Origin: Chlamydiales bacterium
GTDB lineage: Bacteria; Chlamydiota; Chlamydiia; Chlamydiales; Simkaniaceae
Reading direction: 5' to 3'
Length of the DNA: 64,000 bases
Assembly: GCA_024233395.1 (NCBI GenBank)
Contig: JACKPR010000002.1
Location: 496,001 to 560,000 of the forward strand
The notes beneath the pieces are model-generated. The model ran no database searches, was not told the DNA's origin, and saw only the letters and a program-made list of their open reading frames with translations. Of this stretch, positions 40,120 to 47,816 are shown in pieces. Position 1 is the first letter of the stretch. Every line of letters begins with the position of its first letter. Both the position numbers and the translations under genes were made by a program.

Positions 40120-40500
40120 ATGGGGGCATCCGATCCTAGCTCTTTAAACATTAAAGAGATGCAAGAGTTTTCCAAAAAGTTTGTAAAAGAAAGAGATTGG
40201 GAGCAATATCAAACACCAAAAAATGTCGCGATGGGTGTTACGATTGAAGCTTCTGAATTGATGGAAATCTTTCAGTGGCTAACAGATCAGCAGTCCTATG
40301 ATATTAAGAATGACCCAGAAAAGAAGGGAGAAATCGCTGATGAAATCGGAGATATACTCCATTATCTCATCCGATTATCAACCCTCCTTGATATCGATTT
40401 AAAAGATGCCTTCTGGAATAAGATCAGAAAGACTGAAGCAAAATACCCCGTCGACTTAGTCAAAGGTAAAAAAGAAAAATATACGGCATACGCACAATGA
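40120..40500 (+). CDS. MazG-like nucleotide pyrophosphohydrolase
   Basis: This 126-aa protein carries the MazG/dUTPase-type all-alpha NTP-pyrophosphatase pattern. EASELMEIFQWLTD and EIADEIGDILHYLIRL give the E-x-x-E and E-x-x-D metal-binding sites (E48, E51 in the first helix; E80/D83 in the second, by count from the start). It resembles the small dCTP/XTP pyrophosphatase DCTPP1 group that removes aberrant nucleotides. GAGGG lies 7 nt before the ATG. The stop overlaps the start of the next gene by 4 bp, so it is co-translated with the GNAT/transposase-like protein. Confidence 0.85.
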   Translation: MGASDPSSLNIKEMQEFSKKFVKERDWEQYQTPKNVAMGVTIEASELMEIFQWLTDQQSYDIKNDPEKKGEIADEIGDILHYLIRLSTLLDIDLKDAFWNKIRKTEAKYPVDLVKGKKEKYTAYAQ

Positions 40501-41699
40501 GTAGTTGTCTAGCAGAAAAAACTCCTAAACAAAAACTCCAGTTTATTGATGTTCAGGATTATCCCCCTGTCTTTGAGCATGTCCGTACTTTTTTCAATCA
40601 GGAGATTGCTCCCCTTTATGGAGACCAGCTTAAAGCACTCAATAAAATTTTTATGGGTGTAGATAGGACATGTGAGGTCCTAGTTTCTACGGATGACAAA
40701 GAAGAGCTAGGAATTATCGTTCATAAAGATGCCCTTACAAGTGAGTTTGTTGATCTAGGATTTGATCAAGCCTTTGAAATTAAAACACTTGTCGTCATTA
40801 ATTCTGAAAAAAATTCTGGAAAGAGAATTGCTTCACATCTCTTACATAGGATTGGAACCAAGGCGATCGGCCTTAAGGCAAAGGCTGTTTGTGTAACGGT
40901 TTCTTCTGCAAAACCTGAGTCTCTCGCTTTTTTCCTAAAGTACGGATTTACTATTGCCAAACTCTCACGTAATCATTATGTGGAGGGTCTTGATGAATTT
41001 TTTCTTTTTCATCCTGCTCCTGAAAAACTTTTAAGTCTTGTTACATTTGAGCTACTTGCAGAACGAGAGAGCCATTTAACATCGATAAAAAGATTTTCTT
41101 CTGATCCAGTTGAGTTTTCAACAACAGAAACAGTTGTTTTGAAAAATTACTTTGAAGGAAAAACTAGAACAGAAACTTTGCATGATGCCAATGAGTACCT
41201 AGGAACATCTATTAACCCTTTGATGGTTGATGAAACATTAAAAAACTTAAGACATCACCATCTAAAGTGGCAAACGGCTATCCCTTCTAAGTACTATTCC
41301 ATTCTATTTATCAATCCCCTTTATGAATCTAAGAAACGAGAAAAGAAAGTTGGTTATGTTTTAGTAGGAATCCAGCCAAGCGGAAAGAGAGAAATTCTTG
41401 GGGTTTGTCTAGCAGCTTTACACCAAAAGTGTTATTGGGAAGATCTATTAAAAGATTTAAGACTTCAGGGAATTGAAACGATTAATATTTTGTGTGGACC
41501 TCCAGATTTTAAAATTCCAGAAACTCTTGAAGAAACTTTCCCAAACATTCGTATTATTTATTCAAAAGCTTTAAAAACTTGGACACCTGAAAACTTTATT
41601 CCTAGTGAATTAGGACATGAGCTTGTAAAAGAAATAGAAACTCTTAGTGAGCTCTGCATGGAAACAGAGTCTCACCAAGTTCTAAATATTGTACGTTAA
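40497..41699 (+). CDS. GNAT acetyltransferase fused to a catalytically dead IS256-type transposase domain
   Basis: This 400-aa protein has two parts. Residues about 14-172 show a GNAT fold: FEIKTLVVINSEKNSGKRIASHLL (acetyl-CoA loop region with the R/Q-x-x-G-x-G/A equivalent) and VTVSSAKPESLAFFLKYGF. Residues about 208-358 follow the IS256/Mutator transposase core: TRTETLHDANEYLGTSINP, YYSILFINPLYES, VLVGIQPSGKREILGVCLA, WEDLLKDLRLQGIETINIL and ETFPNIRIIYSK. The IS256 pattern has its first catalytic Asp in 'flDaly', here Asn273 (FINPLY). The second Asp ('sDg') is replaced in LCGPPD, and the chain ends before the third acidic residue. So it looks domesticated rather than mobile. It is coupled to the MazG-like gene and convergent with the ASCH gene (4-bp overlap). 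Confidence 0.78.
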   Translation: MSSCLAEKTPKQKLQFIDVQDYPPVFEHVRTFFNQEIAPLYGDQLKALNKIFMGVDRTCEVLVSTDDKEELGIIVHKDALTSEFVDLGFDQAFEIKTLVVINSEKNSGKRIASHLLHRIGTKAIGLKAKAVCVTVSSAKPESLAFFLKYGFTIAKLSRNHYVEGLDEFFLFHPAPEKLLSLVTFELLAERESHLTSIKRFSSDPVEFSTTETVVLKNYFEGKTRTETLHDANEYLGTSINPLMVDETLKNLRHHHLKWQTAIPSKYYSILFINPLYESKKREKKVGYVLVGIQPSGKREILGVCLAALHQKCYWEDLLKDLRLQGIETINILCGPPDFKIPETLEETFPNIRIIYSKALKTWTPENFIPSELGHELVKEIETLSELCMETESHQVLNIVR

Positions 41700-42235
41700 C
41701 TACGATCATTCACTTTAACAGCATTTGCCATAGAATGATCTTTTCCTTCAGGATGATATAAAATTCCAAAAGAAATGGCTCCGTAGACTTTCACTCCTAC
41801 TTTATAGCCTGGAAAACTTTGATATATATCGATGCCCTGCTCCACCATCTCATCTGAAGTATTTTTGTCAGGATCAATTTGAGGCAGCATACTAACAACC
41901 CCTTCAGAAACAAGCATCTTATGAAAGGTATTATAGCGCCCAATATTAGTAATTGAGCAAGTAGCTTCTCCTCCTTCATCATCATGAAAATGGATCAAGT
42001 CTCCTTTTTTCGCATCTGCAAATGATGGAACATTCAAACGTCCTTCTGCAACCTTTTTTCCCTGTTTGATATAGTCCAAATATTCTTTTTGAACGCTTAA
42101 ATGATAAACGTTTTGCCCCTGCACCTGTTGTACGGGAGTTTCTATTTTCGAATCAATTTGGTTCGAGCTACCAGGAGAAGCAAATAGACCGAATGAAGTT
42201 AATGCAGCAGCAAGTGTAAAAGAAATTTTTTTCAT
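41696..42235 (-). CDS. Exported ASCH-domain protein
   Basis: This 179-aa protein begins with a signal peptide (MKKISFTLAAALTSFGLFA, cut near FAS). The mature part carries an ASCH fold: VYHLSVQKEYLDYIKQGKKVAEGRLN, KKGDLIHFHDDEGGEATCSITNIGRYNTFHKML and VGVKVYGAISFG. ASCH domains are normally cytoplasmic RNA/nucleic-acid-binding or acylcytidine-hydrolysing (YqfB). The basic residues K in the GKKVAEGR loop and E in EGR, shared with the family, are kept. Export is therefore unusual. It may act on nucleic acid or modified nucleosides in the periplasm or host compartment. The start has AGGGAAC shortly upstream (+ strand 'gttccct'). Confidence 0.78.
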   Translation of the reverse strand: MKKISFTLAAALTSFGLFASPGSSNQIDSKIETPVQQVQGQNVYHLSVQKEYLDYIKQGKKVAEGRLNVPSFADAKKGDLIHFHDDEGGEATCSITNIGRYNTFHKMLVSEGVVSMLPQIDPDKNTSDEMVEQGIDIYQSFPGYKVGVKVYGAISFGILYHPEGKDHSMANAVKVNDRS

Positions 42236-42504
42236 GTTCCCTCTTTAAAGCATTTAATTTTGCATTTAGTTTAACAAGAAAAGAGTTTAAGTGAAATCAG
42301 AAAAAACCTCTAGTAAATTATTTAATTTTAAGCACGATATCTACGCACAGTAAGAACATATACATTCGCCTTAAAACTCAATACCTCAAGTTATTACTAT
42401 AAATGTCTACTATAAAATCTATCATTAGTCCTTTTCCAATCCTCAATTCTCCTCTCCATGCTCTGATCAATAGACCTCATCCAACCCTGCATTGTCTCCA
42501 TCTG

Positions 42505-42757
42505 ATGCAGGAAGTTGCATTATGGAAGAGCCGATATAAAAAAGACCATGCCATAAGAATGTGGAAGGTCATGATAAGGCGCACTGTCTTCATAAGGTAG
42601 AATTTGACCATATTGTTCAGAAACAAATCCTGATCTATGGGATTGTCCATAAGCTGCAGCCATTTTATCCTCCATTAAATTTTGATGTCTTTAATCGATC
42701 AATGAGGATAATCGACTGGGAAAATTATTGCCTAAAAATAATTATAAAAAACCAAAG
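42505..42757 (-). pseudogene. Decayed 5' copy of the Tyr/Gly-rich gene with its leader
   Basis: The minus strand from ATG 42663 encodes MAAAYGQSHRSGFV then EQYGQILPYEDSAPYHDLP, matching the first part of the gene at 42799-43776 (MAATYGQP..., EQYGQ-like and PSYGHG). It shifts frame and ends in a stop within about 50 codons. The region upstream to about 42757 also matches the 5' flank of the intact gene. A partial duplication of gene start and promoter, followed by decay, explains it. The rest of the 563-bp gap (42236-42504 and 42758-42798) shows no feature I can support. Confidence 0.75.
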
Positions 42758-42798
42758 GAAACTTGCATGCATCAGCAAATACTTACGACATCATATTT

Positions 42799-43776
42799 CT
42801 AATTTCTTCTCCATGCCTGAAAAGTTAAGTTGGTCATATCCTGGGCGCGGAGAATCCTGTCCATCTCTGCTTGATGTTTTGAAACAAAAGCTGGGTCTCG
42901 ATATGCTCTCATGGTCATATCAAATTCTTTCCTTGCTTTAGCAGTTTCTTCTGCAGATGGAGAGAAGAAGTCTTTTATCCCTTGTACAAATGACTTAAGG
43001 CCTTGAACAAACTCTGAATCGGGAAGTTTCCTCTCAATACTACGAAGCTTATAACTAAGGCTTATTGCATTAACTGTCAAAGAACAGACTTTTCCACCAG
43101 GAAGAGTAATATCGGACCGCTTAAAGATTTTTCTCATGGAAGCAAATTGATTAACTCTTGTAGCTAAGCTAGAGTACTCAGATCTTGAAGATGTGAGTGT
43201 AAGACTAAAATCTGTTCCGAATTCATCTTTTGATGTTTTTTTCTTGCTTTCATCATCTAAACACTTCTCAAGAAAAGTCAAGTCTTCTTCGATGGCTGTA
43301 TGAATACTTGTCATAATCGTCCAGATTCTTTCTAGGAGGTATTCGGCACCTCGAGCTTTTTCTTGGTGAAGCTTTTGTACTTTTTGGGCTAGGACAAGAA
43401 AATCACGTTCTATTTGCAACCGATAACATCTATGTTCAGTTCCATTAAGAAGTCCATGTTCTCCATGAACACTCGATGAGTTACTATAAGACCACTTCCA
43501 TTTTTCATACTCTTTTTCTTTTGCAATAATTTCTTTGTAAAGCGCTTGAGCCTTTGAGGAAGATGAAGCCATAACGGTTTTTTCGGATGTTGGCTTAACT
43601 TCTATAGAAAAGTCCATTATAGAAGAGCTCCTATAAGAAGGACCATGCCCGTAAGAAGGTGGAAGGCCATGATAAGAAGACCTGTCTTCGTAAGTTGGAA
43701 TTTGACCATATTGTCCAGGAGTAAATTCTGATCTATACGGTTGTCCATAAGCGGGTTGTCCATAAGTAGCAGCCAT
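42799..43776 (-). CDS. Tyr/Gly/Pro-rich N-terminal protein, unknown function (possible effector)
   Basis: I do not recognise this 325-aa protein. It begins with a low-complexity Tyr/Gly/Pro/Ser stretch (AATYGQPAYGQPY, then YGQIPTYED and SYGHGPSYRSSS). A helical domain follows, with an acidic-basic coiled pattern (EIIAKEKEYEKWKW, LVLAQKVQKLHQEKARGAEYLLERIW) and a later helical part (MRKIFKRSDITLPGGK, FVQGIKDFFSPSAEETAKARKEFDM). GGAGG lies 5 nt before the ATG at 43776, so the upstream ATG at 43788 is not used. A decayed copy follows at 42505-42757. Disordered Tyr-rich N-termini can be host-kinase targets or secretion signals, but this is inference; no secretion signal is proven. Confidence 0.6.
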   Translation of the reverse strand: MAATYGQPAYGQPYRSEFTPGQYGQIPTYEDRSSYHGLPPSYGHGPSYRSSSIMDFSIEVKPTSEKTVMASSSSKAQALYKEIIAKEKEYEKWKWSYSNSSSVHGEHGLLNGTEHRCYRLQIERDFLVLAQKVQKLHQEKARGAEYLLERIWTIMTSIHTAIEEDLTFLEKCLDDESKKKTSKDEFGTDFSLTLTSSRSEYSSLATRVNQFASMRKIFKRSDITLPGGKVCSLTVNAISLSYKLRSIERKLPDSEFVQGLKSFVQGIKDFFSPSAEETAKARKEFDMTMRAYRDPAFVSKHQAEMDRILRAQDMTNLTFQAWRRN

Positions 43777-43929
43777 TTTAGCCTCCATTAAATTTTGGTG
43801 ATTTTAGTTGATCGAAGAGAATAGTCGATTGGGTGGATTATTGTCTAAAAGTAATTATGAAAAAATTTCTTAGTATGTTAAATTGCTTCGAACACATTAT
43901 CAATATAAATATATTTGGAAATTAGAATT

Positions 43930-44883
43930 ATGAATTTACACATGTTTTTCAAAACATTTTTTATAATAATATTTTTTTTGATCTTTAATATTGGGATTGC
44001 ACATGAAACGGCTCTTATTTCAAATTATATTGTCGCAAAGGATGGGACAGGATCTTACAATACCATTCAATCAGCAATCGATGCAGCTACTTCAAAAGGG
44101 GGTAATGCAGCAATTTGGATAAAAAATGGAATATATAGAGAAAATCTTTCTCTTCGTAGCGGCATTAACTTAATAGGAGCAACAGGTCTTGGAGATTTTG
44201 GAGATGCTGAAATCGTAGGAACTCATACCCCTCCATTAGAAGGGCATATCATATTAAGAAACTTAAAGTGGAGTGGTGAGCACTCAATCTTTTACTCTGA
44301 GGAACCAGGAACAGCTCACATTGCCATGCTCGATACTTGCTTAAATGTAAAAAGTGGTTACACCTTTTACCTTCCTTATTGGAACGGTTCCGAAGGTGGA
44401 GCAATAGAGTTCTTTGACGTTAATCCTGGTGATCCTGCTCAATGCCAGGATGGAGTTATTTGCAATCCCTATGGAGGGGTAAAAGTGTTCCTGTATAATG
44501 CTGCCATTGGTGCTGGAAAGACTTATGTCATGCAAATCAGCGGGGAAATGGTTATGTTAGCGGCATCTATTAATTGCCCAGCTCATTTTTCCTCATGCGC
44601 AAAGTTCCAGTGTGACTCAGGAATAATTACTGCAGGAATCTCTTTTTCTGGGGATGCAACGGCTCAAATTTCTAATTCTAGAATTAGAAATTTAGATGAT
44701 TCTGCGATTCATATGGATTCATCAGAAAAAATTAGTCTGAACTTATGTGTCATTGATGGAATCAATAATCCCGTCATTGATGGACATAGCAAAGGAGTTC
44801 TAGCGCTCAACGGATGCATCTTTCCAAATTCATCGGTTATCTCCCCAGAGGTTCACATAACAAAGAAAGGTTTTTTAGAGTAA
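43930..44883 (+). CDS. Exported pectinesterase-like beta-helix protein
   Basis: This 317-aa protein has a signal peptide (hydrophobic FKTFFIIIFFLIFNIGIA) and then YIVAKDGTGSYNTIQSAIDAATSKGG, the opening signature of pectin methylesterase/beta-helix proteins. Coils such as NAAIWIKNGIYRENLSLRSGINLIGATGLG, HIILRNLKWSG, AEIVGTH and GVLALNGCIFPNSSV follow. Pectinesterase catalytic residues (Gln-Asp-Asp-Arg) are not clearly seen, so it may be a binding-only helix. It is separate from the larger beta-helix gene at 32241-34034. I chose the ATG at 43930; the frame also allows a TTG at 43915. It is convergent with recB (2-bp gap). Confidence 0.7.
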   Translation: MNLHMFFKTFFIIIFFLIFNIGIAHETALISNYIVAKDGTGSYNTIQSAIDAATSKGGNAAIWIKNGIYRENLSLRSGINLIGATGLGDFGDAEIVGTHTPPLEGHIILRNLKWSGEHSIFYSEEPGTAHIAMLDTCLNVKSGYTFYLPYWNGSEGGAIEFFDVNPGDPAQCQDGVICNPYGGVKVFLYNAAIGAGKTYVMQISGEMVMLAASINCPAHFSSCAKFQCDSGIITAGISFSGDATAQISNSRIRNLDDSAIHMDSSEKISLNLCVIDGINNPVIDGHSKGVLALNGCIFPNSSVISPEVHITKKGFLE

Positions 44884-44885
44884 AG

Positions 44886-47816
44886 TTAACCACTGTTGTT
44901 GGGAAGGTAGAGGATGCCGGCGGAGGGAAGGCCACGGAGGAAGATATAGTAGGTGCCGGCAAGGGAGGCGGTGGCATGGGTTTGTGAAAGGTAACGGATG
45001 AGAGCTGTTTGGTAGAGGGAGGATTGGAGATGATAGTCATGTTCTGTCATGGCTTGTTGAAGGGATGTGAGATCGTAGGAGGGAAGAAGGTTTGTTTTCC
45101 AATCGAGAAGGAAGTATTGGTTTTGATGGAAGAAAATTAGGTCGATATATCCTTTGATGTAGTTGGGGGGATCGGGATAGAAGAATTCAACTTCGGGATA
45201 AAGGTGTTTGACTTGAGCGAGGGTGAAGGAGTGAGGAGCAAGGGGGGTATGAAGGGCGTGTTGGATGAGGTTAAGGGTAGTTTCATAGGGAAAGTGCGAT
45301 GGAAGTTCTTGTTTAAGAAGGCTGGGGATGTCGATATTAGGATCTCGGAAAATTGTTTCAAGAAGGGAATGAAGAAGGATTCCGGTTTCAGGTCCTTTGG
45401 GAAGTTCGTGGGTGAGCTCGGGTTGTGGAATGTGATGGGTTTGTGCAAGGGATGAATAGGAATGGAGAAAATGGGTGGGATAGTTTTGTTGAAGGGGAAG
45501 TGGGGGTTGAAGGATAGGAGGTTGAGATGGAATAGGAGTCAATTTTTGGGGATAAAGATAGGTCGCATCTGTAGGAGTGGGATTGAAAAGTTCTAATGGC
45601 GAGGCTTGTCCTAGGGGAATAGGAGAGTGAGAGGTATCGACAAGAAGGGGGATATAGAGACGGTGTTTTGCGCGGGTCAGTGCAACATAGAGTTGGCGGA
45701 GTTTTTCTGCTTCTTGGTTTTGTAAAGCAGCTTGACATTTTGCATGTTTGGGTTCGAATAGAAGCCACTCTTTTTGGTGACGAATAAAATCTTCACGCCC
45801 CGTGTAACGGTTCAGAAGTCCGAGAGCAAAAACAATGTTAAATTCGAGCCCTTTACTCATGTGAATGGTCATAATTGTGACAGAGTTGGGATCGGAAAGA
45901 GGGCGGCGTGGAAGTTCTTTTTGTGTAAGGAGGAAGTCAAGAAGTTCTGCAAGGGTGGCATGGGTTTCGAGTTGATGCTCTAGAAGAAGCTCTGAGAGAA
46001 AGAGATAATCACTATGTGCATCGAGATCATCGGGATTGTAAAAGGTGCGTAAAGCTTCATGAAGGGTTTGAGGTCGAGAAAATTGAGCAAGGGTTTTAGT
46101 GAGGAGCTTTTCGTTATTTTTGAGTTCATGATGGGTTGTGGAAAAGGAGAGAAACCTTTTTACAGTGATCTCTGTTGGATGAATAAGCGCTTCAAGAAGG
46201 GAGCGGATAAGGTTAAAGGTGGGAGTGTTAATAATCGCTTCAGTACTTTTGGATTGGGTCGGAATGTTTTGGGATTCGAGATAGTTTTTAAGGCGGGCTG
46301 CTTGATAACGATCTTTCACAAGGACTGCAAAATCGGAATAGTTAAAGTTGTGCTTGGTTAGAGCATGAATTTCTGAAGCAATAAAGGGGAAAAAGACCGA
46401 TTGTTCGATGGCAGGAGAGGGCCATGCTTTCTCCCGTTTCTTTTCTGTTTCATAGATAAAATAGTGGATGGGTTCTTTATCATCTGGAAAAATGCGGTCT
46501 TCAGCTTCAGGGTGGTTGACAGGATGAAAGGAAAGGGGGGCATCGGGAAGTGAAAGGAATTCTTTGTTTTGTGAAAAGAGGTGATTGAGTGCTTGAATGA
46601 GTTTGGGATCGGAACGGTAATTGGTATCAAGATGAGCTTTTTGAGAAACCGATTTTTGGGCACTAAGATAGGTATAGATGTCTGCAGAGCGAAAGGAGTA
46701 AATCGATTGTTTAGGATCACCGACTAGATAGAGAGCGGGAATAGGATCGTCGATAAAAAGGGTTTTAAAGATGTTCCACTGGATGGGATCTGTATCTTGA
46801 AACTCATCAATAATTGCTGCTCGATAACGCTCCCGAACTTTTGAACGGAAGGTGGGAATTTTTAAACATTCTTCCATTTTTTTTAGGATATCGTTTGGCG
46901 CTAGAATTTCTTTTTCTTCAAGGGTTTGTCTTGCAGTTGTTCGAACGGTACGGGCAATGCGGACTAAGGTGCAAAGGGGAGAGGCAGTCGGTTGAAGAAC
47001 GGGAAGAAGGGCGTCGCGAAAATTGTAAAGCGGAGTAGGATCTAAAGTGGCTTTTTTAGAAAGATTTTCCAAGGTCCAATATTCTAGAAGAGAGGGCTCT
47101 GCAGTCAAGGTTTCAAACTCTTCAAGGGTTAGGGTTTCTTTTTGGAGAAGACTCCACTGAGTATCAAAGGGAGATTTAAGGTTCCCGCTTAGGTCTTTGA
47201 TTTTATTAAACTCGAGTTGTTCAAGAGTAATTGGAGAAAGGTTTTTTCGAGCGCTTAAGTAGGAATAATAGGCCTCTTCAAAACTAGGATATGAGGGAAA
47301 CTCTCCTTCTTTTTCTACAAGAGAAAGAATTTTATGAATGAGCTTTTCTTTATCTCCAGGAAGGGTTGCAAGTTGGGCAGTACTGTATTCGGAATGATTG
47401 AGTGAAGTACGAAAGAAATCGGTGATGTGACTTTTTAGAATTTCGCGATAATCCGCTTCTTCTTCTGAAAGAAGTGCAAAGCCCATTTGAGACTCAAAAG
47501 CATATTCGGTAAGCATCCGATGGCAAAAACCATGGATGGTATAAATCTGAGCTTGATCAATGAGAGCAAGTGCTCGATCAAGATTAAAAGATGGGGGTTT
47601 ACTTTTGAGTGTCTTTCGAATACGCGTTTTTAGTTCGCGGGTTGCCGCACGGGTAAAGGTCACAATCAAAATTTCATCGAGTGTAAAATCGTGTTCGAGG
47701 ATGAGACGAGCGGTGATATGTTCAATTGCAAAGGTTTTTCCTGTTCCAGCAGAAGCTTCCAAAAGATGGTGTCCAAGAAGAGTCGTTTGAGGGTCTAAAA
47801 CATCAAAGGTCTTCAT
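44886..47816 (-). CDS. recB: Exodeoxyribonuclease V beta subunit RecB
   Basis: This is a UvrD-type helicase-nuclease of 976 aa (E. coli RecB about 1180). Helicase motifs: EASAGTGKTFAIE (Walker A), TFTRAATREL (motif Ia), IIDEFQDTDPIQW (II), LVGDPKQSIYSFR (III), TIMTIHMSKGLEFNIVFA (V) and LYVALTRAKHRLYI (VI). The C-terminal nuclease has GYIDLIFFHQ and FLLDWKTN (the D-x(n)-D-x-K pair). The start at 47816 overlaps the recC stop by 4 bp (ATGA). It lies beside recC, then the YgeD-like transporter, the order known in Chlamydia. The coding strand's 3' half is unusually C-rich, so the opposite strand is G-rich. Confidence 0.95.
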   Translation of the reverse strand: MKTFDVLDPQTTLLGHHLLEASAGTGKTFAIEHITARLILEHDFTLDEILIVTFTRAATRELKTRIRKTLKSKPPSFNLDRALALIDQAQIYTIHGFCHRMLTEYAFESQMGFALLSEEEADYREILKSHITDFFRTSLNHSEYSTAQLATLPGDKEKLIHKILSLVEKEGEFPSYPSFEEAYYSYLSARKNLSPITLEQLEFNKIKDLSGNLKSPFDTQWSLLQKETLTLEEFETLTAEPSLLEYWTLENLSKKATLDPTPLYNFRDALLPVLQPTASPLCTLVRIARTVRTTARQTLEEKEILAPNDILKKMEECLKIPTFRSKVRERYRAAIIDEFQDTDPIQWNIFKTLFIDDPIPALYLVGDPKQSIYSFRSADIYTYLSAQKSVSQKAHLDTNYRSDPKLIQALNHLFSQNKEFLSLPDAPLSFHPVNHPEAEDRIFPDDKEPIHYFIYETEKKREKAWPSPAIEQSVFFPFIASEIHALTKHNFNYSDFAVLVKDRYQAARLKNYLESQNIPTQSKSTEAIINTPTFNLIRSLLEALIHPTEITVKRFLSFSTTHHELKNNEKLLTKTLAQFSRPQTLHEALRTFYNPDDLDAHSDYLFLSELLLEHQLETHATLAELLDFLLTQKELPRRPLSDPNSVTIMTIHMSKGLEFNIVFALGLLNRYTGREDFIRHQKEWLLFEPKHAKCQAALQNQEAEKLRQLYVALTRAKHRLYIPLLVDTSHSPIPLGQASPLELFNPTPTDATYLYPQKLTPIPSQPPILQPPLPLQQNYPTHFLHSYSSLAQTHHIPQPELTHELPKGPETGILLHSLLETIFRDPNIDIPSLLKQELPSHFPYETTLNLIQHALHTPLAPHSFTLAQVKHLYPEVEFFYPDPPNYIKGYIDLIFFHQNQYFLLDWKTNLLPSYDLTSLQQAMTEHDYHLQSSLYQTALIRYLSQTHATASLAGTYYIFLRGLPSAGILYLPNNSG

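Noticed and set aside
45137..46400. Several open frames on both strands inside the 3' half of recB
   Set aside because: They arise from the skewed base composition of recB, have no Shine-Dalgarno or protein-like content, and recB motifs are continuous through the region.
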